Below, in pieces: positions 17,769 through 25,878 of a stretch of 64,000 nt of DNA. How positions within the stretch are numbered: position 1 is the first letter of the stretch; each line of letters opens with the position of its first letter. The stretch lies in NCBI RefSeq assembly GCF_023380205.1, contig NZ_CP093361.1, forward strand, positions 372,001 to 436,000, written 5' to 3'. The position numbers and the translations under genes were made by a program. The notes beneath the pieces were generated by a model that was not told the DNA's origin, did not search any database, and worked only from the letters and a program-made list of their open reading frames with translations. Origin of the DNA: Nicoliella spurrieriana (GTDB lineage: Bacteria > Bacillota > Bacilli > Lactobacillales > Lactobacillaceae).

Positions 17769-17885
17769 GCCTATTTAAAATGACAATTTAGTCTGGTCTT
17801 GCATAGATGTCTTAACATCGCTGCGAGGCCGGGAATTATACCCTGAAAAGCCCTCGCAGTGCACTACTGCGGGGGCTTTTTGTTT
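17746..17885 (+). promoter_or_regulatory. Ribosome-mediated transcription attenuator upstream of serCA
   Basis: Six RNA segments alternate. Segment 1 GGUCUACA (17746-17753) pairs with 2 UGUAGGCC (17764-17771, one U-G). Segment 2 also pairs with 3 GGUCUUGCA (17795-17803, one bulged U). Segment 3 also pairs with 4 UGCGAGGCC (17822-17830, two wobbles). Segment 4 (CUGCGAGG, 17821-17828) pairs exactly with CCUCGCAG (17852-17859) in segment 5. Segments 5 and 6 form the terminator. Ribosome stalling on Ser codons masks 1, so 2:3 and 4:5 form and transcription continues. Full translation covers 2, so 3:4 and 5:6 form. No T-box consensus is present. Confidence 0.7.
17846..17884 (+). terminator. Attenuator terminator before serC
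   Basis: Arms 17846-17860 and 17866-17880 form a 15-bp stem with one U-G pair and loop GCACT, followed by a T-run. It lies 42 bp upstream of serC, so transcripts must read through to express serCA. Confidence 0.9.
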
Positions 17886-17926
17886 CTACCTTTTTTATAA
17901 AAAATCCACATAAGGGGATCATCATT

Positions 17927-19009
17927 ATGACAGTTTATAATTTTTCAGCTGGTCCAGCGGTTTTACCAAAGCCAGTCATGGAACAAATTCAAAAAGAACT
18001 TCCATCGCTTCAAGGGAGTGGAATGAGTATCTTAGAAATCTCACACCGAACAAAACGGTTCGAAGATATCCTGGATACCACGAAGCAGGATCTAAAGGAG
18101 CTTCTACAGATTCCAGATAACTACGAAGTCCTCTTCTGCCAAGGGGGCGGTACTGGTCAATTTGCTGCCGTTCCACTTAACCTAGCTAATCATCATCGTA
18201 AAATTGCGCTATTGGATAGTGGTCACTGGGCATCGGGCGCTGCTGATGAGGCTAATCGTTTAGGATACACTGTTGATATCGTTGGCAACACCAAAGCCAA
18301 TAAGTACCAATCACTCCCATATCCTGATCAAAAACTGTCTGGTGATCAATATGATTACCTATACGCTACCCTTAATAACACGATTGAAGGGACTACGTAT
18401 CATCGTGATATTCTACCGGAGCATAATGACATTACCCTGGTGGGTGATATGTCATCTAATTTTATGGCTGAACGTTACAACGTCAATGACTTCGGATTAA
18501 TCTTTGCTGGAGCCCAAAAGAATCTTGCTCCAGCTGGCTTAACAATCGTCATCGTTAGGAAGGACCTAATCCATCCTGCAGCCCATACTCCCAAAATGTT
18601 AAATTACGAACCATACGTTAAAAAAGATTCGATGTTCAACACCCCACCAGTATTTCCAATCTACGTTGCCGGTCTAGTTACCAAGTGGCTTAAGGACCTC
18701 GGTGGGGTTGATGAAATGGAAAAAATAAACCGCAAGAAGGCAGCGGTCCTATACGACTACCTCGATGAATCTAAAATGTTTAAAAATCACGTTGCCAAGG
18801 CAGAACGTTCGTTAACTAACATCACGTTTTCCACCGGCAGTGATGATTTAGACGCTCAATTCGTTGAATTTGCTACCCAAAACGGGTTAATGAGCGTCAA
18901 GGGGCACCGGAGTGTCGGTGGACTCAGAGCTAGCCTTTACAATGCAATGCCAATCGAAGGTGCCAAAGCATTAGTTGATTGCCTACACCAATTTGAACAA
19001 ACCCACTAG
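17927..19009 (+). CDS. serC: Phosphoserine aminotransferase
   Basis: 360 aa, the standard length. It starts YNFSAGPAVLPKPVMEQ, has GGGTGQFAAVPLNL, the PLP-lysine motif FAGAQKNLAPAGL, and TPPVFPIYVAGLVTKWL. It converts 3-phosphohydroxypyruvate plus glutamate to phosphoserine in the cytosol. AAGGGG precedes the ATG. It is the first structural gene after the serine attenuator; serA follows 12 bp later. Confidence 0.97.
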   Translation: MTVYNFSAGPAVLPKPVMEQIQKELPSLQGSGMSILEISHRTKRFEDILDTTKQDLKELLQIPDNYEVLFCQGGGTGQFAAVPLNLANHHRKIALLDSGHWASGAADEANRLGYTVDIVGNTKANKYQSLPYPDQKLSGDQYDYLYATLNNTIEGTTYHRDILPEHNDITLVGDMSSNFMAERYNVNDFGLIFAGAQKNLAPAGLTIVIVRKDLIHPAAHTPKMLNYEPYVKKDSMFNTPPVFPIYVAGLVTKWLKDLGGVDEMEKINRKKAAVLYDYLDESKMFKNHVAKAERSLTNITFSTGSDDLDAQFVEFATQNGLMSVKGHRSVGGLRASLYNAMPIEGAKALVDCLHQFEQTH

Positions 19010-19021
19010 GAGGAAATTAAA

Positions 19022-20182
19022 ATGTACAATGTAAAAACCTATAACGCGATTTCACCAGCTGGAATCGACCACTTATCAAATCAATACCAAGTAAATAAAA
19101 CTGACGATGCAGATGCATACTTAATCCGTTCAGTTGATTTACACGAGGCTGACTTTCCAAAGCAACTAAAGGTCATCGCTAGAGCCGGAGCCGGTTTTAA
19201 CAACATCCCATTGGATCGGGTAACCGAAGCCGGAATTGCTGCCTTCAACACCCCTGGTAGTAACGCCAATGCCGTTAAGGAATTAGTAATTGCGATGTTA
19301 GTGGCATCCGCACGCCACATGTTTGCGGTCACTAATTTCTCTGCCCAACACATCCACGCTGACATTTCATTAATGAAAAAAACTGATGATCGTTTCAAGG
19401 GCACCGAACTCCTTGGTAAAAAACTAGCGGTAATTGGTTTAGGGCATGTCGGTTCATTAGTTGCCAATGCCGCCCGCGAATTAGGAATGAAAGTCGTTGG
19501 TTTTGACCCCTTCTTATCATCAGATGCCGCTTGGCACATTTCGAATCAAATCGAAAGAGCAGATTCAATGAAAGCAGCAATTAAAGATGCCGACTTTGTG
19601 ACCGTCCACGTCCCAAAGACAGCTGAAACCACCGGTTTAATTGGCGCTGAAGAAATTAAGGCCATGAAGGATGGAGTCCACCTTTTAAACTACTCTCGAC
19701 TAGGCATCGTTGATAATCAGGCTGCCGTTAACGCATTGGATGCTAAGCACGTGGCTTCATACATCACTGACTTTGGTGAAGACGTCCTCTTTAACCGTGA
19801 AGATGTCGTTGTTACGCCCCATATTGGTGGATCAACTGAGGAAGCCGAAGCCAACGGTTCAATTCGTGGTGCTAACATCATCATGAAGTACCTAGAGACG
19901 GGTAACGTTAAGGGAGCATTAAATCTACCGGACTTAAACGTACCGTTCAATACCCCCTTCCGCTTAACGTTAATTCACCAAAACATCCCAAACATGGTGG
20001 GTCAAATTGCTACTAAGTTAGCTAATAATGATTTAAACATCGAAGGGATGAGCAATGCTGCTAAGGATAAAATTGCCTACACGATTATTGATTTGGATGA
20101 AGAACCCACTGAAGATTTAGTGGATGCATTAACCCAAATTAATTCCATTATTCGCGTTCGGGTAATCAAGAATCAAAAATAA
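19022..20182 (+). CDS. serA: D-3-phosphoglycerate dehydrogenase
   Basis: 386 aa. Substrate-domain motifs ARAGAGFNNIPLDRVTEAGIAAFNTPGSNANAVKEL, Rossmann motif GLGHVGSLVANAA (~140-152), and a catalytic Arg/Glu/His set with His in VVTPHIGGSTEEAE. The C-terminus (~320-386, HQNIPNMVGQIATKLANNDLNIEGM) is an ACT domain, suggesting allosteric feedback by serine. NAD-dependent oxidation of 3-phosphoglycerate is the first step of serine synthesis. RBS AGGAGG overlaps the end of serC. The short form lacks the intervening ASB domain. Confidence 0.96.
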   Translation: MYNVKTYNAISPAGIDHLSNQYQVNKTDDADAYLIRSVDLHEADFPKQLKVIARAGAGFNNIPLDRVTEAGIAAFNTPGSNANAVKELVIAMLVASARHMFAVTNFSAQHIHADISLMKKTDDRFKGTELLGKKLAVIGLGHVGSLVANAARELGMKVVGFDPFLSSDAAWHISNQIERADSMKAAIKDADFVTVHVPKTAETTGLIGAEEIKAMKDGVHLLNYSRLGIVDNQAAVNALDAKHVASYITDFGEDVLFNREDVVVTPHIGGSTEEAEANGSIRGANIIMKYLETGNVKGALNLPDLNVPFNTPFRLTLIHQNIPNMVGQIATKLANNDLNIEGMSNAAKDKIAYTIIDLDEEPTEDLVDALTQINSIIRVRVIKNQK

Positions 20183-20240
20183 CCCTTGCTTAATCCGTTA
20201 ATTGAATGTAGAATACATGTAAATAAAAGCATTTTAAATT

Positions 20241-20343
20241 AGTCCTGTGAGGCTAGCAATTGACGGTGCATCTTCATCACTACCATTCCGCTTAATGGGG
20301 TGGTTTCAAGCCAGCTAGTCCTATCGACTAACTGGCTTTTTTG
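20241..20343 (+). promoter_or_regulatory. PyrR-dependent attenuator of pyrFE
   Basis: AGTCCTGTGAGGCTAGCAA (20241-20259) matches the PyrR binding-loop consensus (ARUCCNGNGAGGYU). A terminator follows (arms 20309-20320 and 20326-20337, T-run), and CTAGC in the binding loop can pair with GCTAG in the terminator's 5' arm as an antiterminator. UMP/UTP-bound PyrR should favour termination. Confidence 0.88.
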
Positions 20344-20360
20344 ATAGAAAGGTGAATTTG

Positions 20361-21071
20361 ATGAAACCAATTATTATTGCTCTGGATTTTGAGAATCAAA
20401 AAGTCTGTTTTGACTTTCTTAATCGCTTTGCCCATCCTGAGGGATTGTTCGTTAAAGTCGGAATGGAATTATTTTACTCCGCTGAACCTGCAATCATCAG
20501 TAAATTACGTCAAATGGGGATCAATGTCTTTTTAGATTTAAAACTTTATGATATTCCACACACGGTAGAACAAGCGATGGAACAACTAGGCCGGCTCGAT
20601 ATTCAAATGACCACCATCCATGCTGCTGGTGGTGCTGAAATGATTCAGGCTGCCAAACGCGGGTTGATCAAGGGTAGTCAAGCAATTGGTGGCTTGCCTG
20701 CTAAACTGCTTGCAGTCACTCAGTTAACTTCAACCTCTGAATCACAGATGCAATCAGAACAATTGGTTTCGGCTAGTCTTAAAGAATCGGTCATCCACCT
20801 TGCCCGGTTAGCTGTCGATAATGGTGCCGATGGGACCATTTCATCAGCTTTAGAAACGCCATTCATTCACGATGCCGTAGGGAATGACTTTTTATGTATA
20901 AATCCGGGCATCAGGTTAAAAAATAATCACGCTGATGATCAAAAAAGAATTACCACGCCTGCTCAAGCTCGTGAGCTGGGCAGCAATGGCATTGTGGTTG
21001 GTCGCGCCATCACTAAAGCAGTCGACCCACAAGCAGCATATCAAATCGTTAAACAAGAATGGGAAGGATAA
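20361..21071 (+). CDS. pyrF: Orotidine 5'-phosphate decarboxylase
   Basis: 236 aa. IIIALDFENQ (catalytic Asp of strand 1), the Lys in FVKVGMELFY, the catalytic DLKLYDIPHT (Asp-Lys-x-x-Asp) and GRAITKAVDP phosphate loop are present. It decarboxylates OMP to UMP, the last step of de novo pyrimidine synthesis. The ATG at 20361 is preferred over an upstream in-frame GTG because AAAGG lies just before it. It is behind the PyrR attenuator and followed by pyrE. Confidence 0.96.
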   Translation: MKPIIIALDFENQKVCFDFLNRFAHPEGLFVKVGMELFYSAEPAIISKLRQMGINVFLDLKLYDIPHTVEQAMEQLGRLDIQMTTIHAAGGAEMIQAAKRGLIKGSQAIGGLPAKLLAVTQLTSTSESQMQSEQLVSASLKESVIHLARLAVDNGADGTISSALETPFIHDAVGNDFLCINPGIRLKNNHADDQKRITTPAQARELGSNGIVVGRAITKAVDPQAAYQIVKQEWEG

Positions 21072-21076
21072 TAAAT

Positions 21077-21715
21077 ATGGCACTCAAAATTGAAAAACAA
21101 ATTGCATCGGGACTTCTTAGAATCAACGCGGTCACCCTATCACCTAAGCAGCCATTTACCTGGGCCAGTGGAATTAAGTCCCCCATCTACACTGATAATC
21201 GATTAACCATCGGTTATCCAGCCCTAAGGACCCAAATTGCCGATGGACTTGCTAACATGATTAAAGTTGCATATCCAGAAGCGACCGTTATTGGTGGTGT
21301 TGCCACCGCGGGAATTCCCCACGCTGCATTAGTTGCGGATCGGCTCAACCTGCCAATGGTCTATGTGCGTTCTAAGCCAAAGGACCATGGTCAAGGCCGC
21401 CAGATTGAGGGCCATCTCCCTAATGACGCTAAGGTGGTTTTAATTGACGATTTAATTTCCACCGGCGGAAGCGTATTGGATGCTGCTAAGGCTGTTGATA
21501 AGGAAGCAGCTGCCAAGGTAATCGGTGTTGCGGCCATTTTTACCTACGAATTAGCTGATAGCACCAAAAATTTTGGTAACGCCAAGATTCCGTTAACCAC
21601 CCTTACTAACTACTCTAGCTTAATTACCCAGGCTAAGGATGAGGAATTAATCACTCCAGAAGATCACGAATCCTTGGTTCAATGGCGGGAAAATCCATGG
21701 AGTTGGGGTAAATAA
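21077..21715 (+). CDS. pyrE: Orotate phosphoribosyltransferase
   Basis: 212 aa. The PRPP-binding motif VVLIDDLISTGGSVLDA lies near residue 118-134, with the flexible-loop RSKPKDHGQGRQIEG before it. It makes OMP from orotate and PRPP. The start at 21077 follows GGGAAGGA. The upstream pyr genes (carAB, pyrBCD) and pyrR are not in this window, so the pathway is split on the chromosome. Confidence 0.96.
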   Translation: MALKIEKQIASGLLRINAVTLSPKQPFTWASGIKSPIYTDNRLTIGYPALRTQIADGLANMIKVAYPEATVIGGVATAGIPHAALVADRLNLPMVYVRSKPKDHGQGRQIEGHLPNDAKVVLIDDLISTGGSVLDAAKAVDKEAAAKVIGVAAIFTYELADSTKNFGNAKIPLTTLTNYSSLITQAKDEELITPEDHESLVQWRENPWSWGK

Positions 21716-21727
21716 AATCTCTTTTAC

Positions 21728-21771
21728 TTGAATTAGTTCCAGTTTTTGAATATGATTAATAATCAAAAACT
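21728..21771 (+). promoter_or_regulatory. Promoter with overlapping inverted repeat
   Basis: TTGAAT (21728-21733) and TATGAT (21751-21756) are 17 bp apart. AGTTTTTGA (21741-21749) and TCAAAAACT (21763-21771) are exact inverted repeats bracketing the -10, so an operator or a 5'-end hairpin is likely. It precedes the 33-aa ORF. Confidence 0.5.
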
Positions 21772-21787
21772 CAAGGGAGGCTTGATT

Positions 21788-21889
21788 ATGAGTAAGACTA
21801 ACATGACTAAGTCAGAAGCTAAGAATAAACAACAGGCCTTTAATGCCAATACGAGACATTGTGATTGCGCCTCGCATAAGCAAAGATAG
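21788..21889 (+). CDS. Small Cys/His protein, 33 aa
   Basis: ATG 8 nt after AAGGGAGG, a strong RBS. A Lys/Asn/Gln-rich N-terminus is followed by RHCDCASHKQR, where His24, Cys25, Cys27 and His30 could bind a metal. It has its own promoter-like element upstream and a terminator downstream, favouring a real gene over chance. No family recognised. The segment 21890-21980 contains further base-pairing (AGCCC with GGGCT around an inner GAATGA/TCATTC stem) of unknown role. Confidence 0.5.
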   Translation: MSKTNMTKSEAKNKQQAFNANTRHCDCASHKQR

Positions 21890-21980
21890 CTTAATTGTTT
21901 AACTCAGCCCCGGTTAGAATCCGAATGAGAATCCATTTTCATTCATTACTAGCGGGCTTAATATAAATTTAATATTATCT

Positions 21981-22025
21981 AAAAAGCATTGAACCGTTGA
22001 TAAACCAACGATTCAATGCTTTTTT
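21981..22025. terminator. Strong terminator before the Mn catalase gene
   Basis: 19-nt arms (21981-21999, 22007-22025) differ at one position and end in T5. It isolates pyrE and the small ORF from katM. Confidence 0.9.
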
Positions 22026-22070
22026 AATTGGCAATGATTATCGATAATCAAAATTAATGCATCCCGGTTA

Positions 22071-22133
22071 TAGACTTTTCAATGCTAGCATGATATATTA
22101 TGTCGTATACAAATTGATTGTATGCTAATCAAT
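22071..22133 (+). promoter_or_regulatory. Mn catalase promoter and operator-like repeats
   Basis: TAGACT (22071-22076) and TATATT (22094-22099) are 17 bp apart. Just downstream, ATACAA...TTGTAT (22107-22123) and ATTGATT...AATCAAT (22113-22133) are overlapping inverted repeats, suggesting regulated expression, for example by a peroxide or metal sensor. Confidence 0.45.
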
Positions 22134-22173
22134 TGTATGCGATTAATTAAATTTAAGGAAAGAAGGAATCTTT

Positions 22174-22980
22174 ATGTTCAGACACACTCGAAAATTGCAA
22201 TACAACGCTAAGCCGGATCGTCCAGATCCATTAATGGCGCGTCGACTACAAGAAGCGCTTGGTGGTCAATGGGGAGAAACGACTGGAATGATGTCATACC
22301 TTTCCCAAGGATGGTCATCAACTGGAGATGAAAAATATAAAGATTTACTTCTCGATACCGGGACTGAAGAAATCGGTCACGTTGAAATGATTTCAACGAT
22401 GATTGGCTACCTATTAGAAGGGGCCCCAATCCATGCTTCTGAAGCAGAATTAAAGAATGATCCTTCATTAGCTGCAATGATGAGCGGTATGGATCCAGAA
22501 CACGGACTTGTTCATGGAATGACCGCTAGTCTTAATAATCCAAATGGGGCTGCCTGGAACGCTGGTTACGTTACTTCCAGTGGCAATCTCGTTGCTGACA
22601 TGCGCTTCAACGTTGTTCGTGAATCAGAAGCCCGCCTTCAAGTTAGTCGGCTTTACTACATGACCAAAGATGAAGGGGTTCGTGATATGCTCAAGTTCTT
22701 ATTAGCTCGTGAAACGCAACACCAATTGCAATTCATGGAAGCCCAAAAGGAACTGGAAGATAAGTATGGCGTCATCGTTCCTGGTGACATGGGTGACATC
22801 GAACATTCCCAATTTGCCCACACGATTATGAACTTCTCCGATGGCGAAGGTTCACGTGAATTTGAAGGTAAGGTCGCAAAGGATGGCCACAAGTTTGAAT
22901 ACCAAGAAAACCCAGAAGCAATGGGTGGGGTTCCAAAGACTAAGCCAGCTGATCCACGCTTCAAAAATAACCAAGGTTAA
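22174..22980 (+). CDS. Manganese catalase
   Basis: 268 aa. Di-manganese ligands are in GGQWGETTGMM (Glu), GTEEIGHVEM (Glu, His), RESEARLQ (Glu) and ARETQHQLQF (Glu, His), the set known from Lactiplantibacillus plantarum catalase. It dismutates H2O2 without haem in the cytoplasm. GGAAAGAAGGA precedes the ATG. Monocistronic between two terminators. Its Mn need fits the Mn-type ABC transporter at 8.6-11 kb. Confidence 0.96.
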   Translation: MFRHTRKLQYNAKPDRPDPLMARRLQEALGGQWGETTGMMSYLSQGWSSTGDEKYKDLLLDTGTEEIGHVEMISTMIGYLLEGAPIHASEAELKNDPSLAAMMSGMDPEHGLVHGMTASLNNPNGAAWNAGYVTSSGNLVADMRFNVVRESEARLQVSRLYYMTKDEGVRDMLKFLLARETQHQLQFMEAQKELEDKYGVIVPGDMGDIEHSQFAHTIMNFSDGEGSREFEGKVAKDGHKFEYQENPEAMGGVPKTKPADPRFKNNQG

Positions 22981-23005
22981 TCATTTAAAATCATCATAAA
23001 TAATT

Positions 23006-23042
23006 AAAAATGGTTCTGGAATTAATTCCAGAACCATTTTTA
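23006..23042. terminator. Bidirectional terminator between katM and cls
   Basis: A perfect inverted repeat (AAAAATGGTTCTGGAATT and its complement) lies between converging genes, with T-runs on both sides. Confidence 0.9.
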
Positions 23043-23043
23043 A

Positions 23044-24489
23044 TTATAAAATCGGGGCAAACAAACGGCTAAACTGTTGCTTAAACCTAGTCCACAATGG
23101 CTGTTGACTAAATAATTCTGGCGTCATTAACTTACTTTTAGCCATATCCTGCCTATAAATGGATTCCAATTGCTCACAAATCTTTTCATCGTACATAAAA
23201 GCATTTACTTCAAAATTTAATTTGAAACTTCGGTAATCTAAATTAGCCGATCCCACTGAACCAACTTGACCATCAATTACCATCGTCTTGGCATGAATAA
23301 ATCCGTCCTGATAAAAATAAATCTTCACCCCATCCTCAGCTAGTTGATGAGCATAATACTGAGTAGCCCGATAGACAAATGGGTGATCAGGTTTACATGG
23401 CACCATGATTCTTACATCTACACCGGACATTGCAGCAATTCTAAGCGCGTCAATCATACTGTCATCTGGAATTAAATATGGCGATTGAATCCAACAGGTT
23501 CGTTCAGCCATTTGAATTAGCTTGATGTACCCCACCTTAATTTGTTCCATATCGGAATCAGGACCACTGGTTACGATTTGCATATCAGTCGTCCCAGGGA
23601 CCTCAGTAACTGGGAAGTGCTCCGGACTATCATCATCCATTTGGTGTTTATCATCAGTTGCGTTCCAATCCAGAATAAACTGTGACTGTAAACCAAATAC
23701 TCCGGCACCCATCACGCGAATATGTGTATCACGCCAATTCCCAAACTTCTTCTTACGGCCTAGGTATTGATCTCCGATGTTAAAACCACCAACGTAACCG
23801 ACCTTCCCATCAATTACCACAATTTTACGGTGATCCCTAAAGTTAATCCGAAAATCCAGGATTGCAGAATGGGTATGTAAGAATGGTTCCGCATTGCCTC
23901 CTGCTTCTACCAACGGCTTAAAGAACTTTGCATTCGTTCCCATCGAACCCCAGCTATCATAAATCACCCGAACGGAAACGCCCTGTTTAGCCTTTTCCAC
24001 TAACTGATCAAGAACCTGAGTCCCGATTTGGTCAGAATAAAACGTGTAAAATTCAATGTTAATACTCTGTTTGGCAGCTTTAATATCAGTAAACATTTGA
24101 TCAAATAGCTGGTTTCCATCTGTAAAAATCTGAACGTCGTTTCTACGGGTCAAAAATGCATTATCCATATTATCGAACAGCCGAATCAAACCACGCGATT
24201 TATACGCAACCTTATCAGCAGGGATCACCTGAGCATTTTTAAACATCCCCAGTTGCATATCTAATACCTTTCGCATGTTGGCAACGTTTTGTTCTTGAAA
24301 TCTGAATAATCGTTTCTTAGGTAACTTCCGCCCCAAAAATGCATAGGCAATGAATCCCACCACCGGCAAGAACGACAAAACTAATAACCATGCCCAAGTA
24401 GCAGCAATATCCCGTTTTTGTCTAAAAACGGTCAATAACGCAAAGAATGTATTGATCCAGATAATTACATCAATAATTTCCGTTATCAT
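23044..24489 (-). CDS. cls: Cardiolipin synthase
   Basis: 481 aa. Two N-terminal transmembrane helices (residues ~5-55), then two phospholipase-D HKD motifs: HRKIVVIDGKVGYVGGFN and HAKTMVIDGQVGSVGSAN. It condenses two phosphatidylglycerols into cardiolipin at the membrane. Length and layout are those of bacterial ClsA. Monocistronic; promoter not identified. Confidence 0.95.
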   Translation of the reverse strand: MITEIIDVIIWINTFFALLTVFRQKRDIAATWAWLLVLSFLPVVGFIAYAFLGRKLPKKRLFRFQEQNVANMRKVLDMQLGMFKNAQVIPADKVAYKSRGLIRLFDNMDNAFLTRRNDVQIFTDGNQLFDQMFTDIKAAKQSINIEFYTFYSDQIGTQVLDQLVEKAKQGVSVRVIYDSWGSMGTNAKFFKPLVEAGGNAEPFLHTHSAILDFRINFRDHRKIVVIDGKVGYVGGFNIGDQYLGRKKKFGNWRDTHIRVMGAGVFGLQSQFILDWNATDDKHQMDDDSPEHFPVTEVPGTTDMQIVTSGPDSDMEQIKVGYIKLIQMAERTCWIQSPYLIPDDSMIDALRIAAMSGVDVRIMVPCKPDHPFVYRATQYYAHQLAEDGVKIYFYQDGFIHAKTMVIDGQVGSVGSANLDYRSFKLNFEVNAFMYDEKICEQLESIYRQDMAKSKLMTPELFSQQPLWTRFKQQFSRLFAPIL

Positions 24490-24600
24490 CTTTTATTAAT
24501 CACCATCCTATAATTTCCATAAGTATCATTAATTATACACTCATAGGGGTAAATAATAAGGGTAATTCAAGACAAAAAATTAATAAACGCACCGCTATCA

Positions 24601-25425
24601 TCATTTCTTGGCATCACTAGCATCCCAAAGTCGCTTTAAACTAGCCATCCGGCCAAATTGATCAGCCTGTTCCAACGGGGTCACAATTAAGTTGCTATCA
24701 GAATCAGCAAGCTTTGCAAAGGCATTGATCGATTGATTTTCAAAATACTTTTCATCTGCATTGGCCAGCCCAGATTGTAACGTATCGATCCGGTACTTTT
24801 CAGCATCGGCTCTGATTTTAGTCGCCTTGGCATTTGCATTTGCCGTGGCAATTAACGCTTCATTTTGAGCCTTCGTCCGCAATTGAATCGATTGGGCATC
24901 CCCTTCTGCCTTAGAAATTTCGGCTCTTCGTTCCCGATCGGCAGTCAATTGTTTGTCCATCGCCTCTTGAATTGACGTTGACGGCGTTAATTCATCAATA
25001 TTGATCCTATCAACATTAATTCCATAGGTATTCGTCAAATCACCAATGGCTTCAGCTAGATCCTGATTGATTTTTGCAGTTGAGCCAAGGACCTCATTTA
25101 AATCCATTCGGCCAACAATATCACGTAGGTGCCCACGCACTAATTGTGACATTGATTCCACTGAGTCGGTATTTTCATACTGATATTTAACGGAGTTCGT
25201 AACGTGATAGTTCAAGGTCACACTTGCTGATACTTCGGCATTATCCTTCGTAATGATTGAATATTTGCTAAGTGATAATGGCTTCATTGCAAGGCTGACC
25301 GTCACCACCTTTTGAAAAATTGGGATGTACAAATTTAAGCCTGATTGAACCGTCCGGCTGTACTTTCCCAAAGTTTCGATTAATCCTTCACAATTTTGTT
25401 TAACAATTTTGATTCCTAATGGCAT
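24601..25425 (-). CDS. SPFH/stomatin-like domain protein
   Basis: 274 aa. An SPFH domain (~1-165) has LGKYSRTVQSGLNLYIPIFQKV and RGHLRDIVGRMDLNEVLGSTAKINQDLAEAIGD, followed by an Ala/Glu/Arg-rich coiled coil (~165-225). The usual N-terminal membrane helix is missing, so membrane association would have to be peripheral. It is 18 bp after a ribbon-helix-helix gene on the same strand. Likely an oligomeric scaffold; partners unknown. Confidence 0.88.
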   Translation of the reverse strand: MPLGIKIVKQNCEGLIETLGKYSRTVQSGLNLYIPIFQKVVTVSLAMKPLSLSKYSIITKDNAEVSASVTLNYHVTNSVKYQYENTDSVESMSQLVRGHLRDIVGRMDLNEVLGSTAKINQDLAEAIGDLTNTYGINVDRINIDELTPSTSIQEAMDKQLTADRERRAEISKAEGDAQSIQLRTKAQNEALIATANANAKATKIRADAEKYRIDTLQSGLANADEKYFENQSINAFAKLADSDSNLIVTPLEQADQFGRMASLKRLWDASDAKK

Positions 25426-25443
25426 TATAAGCGCCCTCCTTAA

Positions 25444-25764
25444 TTATTTTTGGCGTAACAATAATACATTACCGTTCGTTCCCACCACTTCGTATGTTGC
25501 AGCGTTAGTTGGTTGTGATTCGTTCAATAGATCATAACGATAGTAGATTCCTTGCATTAGTACTAACCGACTTTTGGCACTAATCTGATCACCACTCACT
25601 GTTCGACCCACAAATTGTCGTTGTTCCAAGGTGCCACTTTTTACGGTGTTCCTCAATACGTTTTGAATGTATTCATCCACCGTCCGATGCTCAACTGCTG
25701 CTGCTTGCTTGATTTGATTAGCTAGTTGCGCATCTAAATCAATTGTAAATTTGATGTTTCCCAC
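25444..25764 (-). CDS. Ribbon-helix-helix-like protein
   Basis: 106 aa. The N-terminus (KFTIDLDAQLANQIKQAAAV, then EHRTVDEYIQNVLRNT) reads as a beta strand plus two helices of an RHH DNA-binding fold. The remainder (~50-106) is unrecognised. The only in-frame start is a GTG lying inside the AGAGGTGG Shine-Dalgarno-like run, so the true start is uncertain. It lies 12 bp from a parS site and is cotranscribed with the SPFH gene. Confidence 0.6.
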   Translation of the reverse strand: MGNIKFTIDLDAQLANQIKQAAAVEHRTVDEYIQNVLRNTVKSGTLEQRQFVGRTVSGDQISAKSRLVLMQGIYYRYDLLNESQPTNAATYEVVGTNGNVLLLRQK

Positions 25765-25776
25765 CTCTTTTTTTAA

Positions 25777-25792
25777 TGTTTCACGTGTAACA
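25777..25792. promoter_or_regulatory. parS centromere site 1
   Basis: TGTTTCACGTGTAACA; its complement TGTTACACGTGAAACA matches the parS consensus TGTTNCACGTGAAACA exactly. It is about 13 kb left of oriC, next to the RHH gene. Confidence 0.88.
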
Positions 25793-25878
25793 TTATCGCA
25801 TTAATCGTTATTATTACAACCCAATATAATTCGTGATATACTGAATTATAATCATTATGAGACTTGGAGGACAATCGG

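Noticed and set aside
17640-17926. T-box riboswitch before serC
   Set aside because: No AGGGUGGNACCGCG antiterminator bulge or Stem I features; a Ser-codon leader ORF explains the region better.
22851-22868. TTCACGTGAA within the Mn catalase gene as parS
   Set aside because: Outer positions differ from consensus and it lies in coding sequence; treated as chance.
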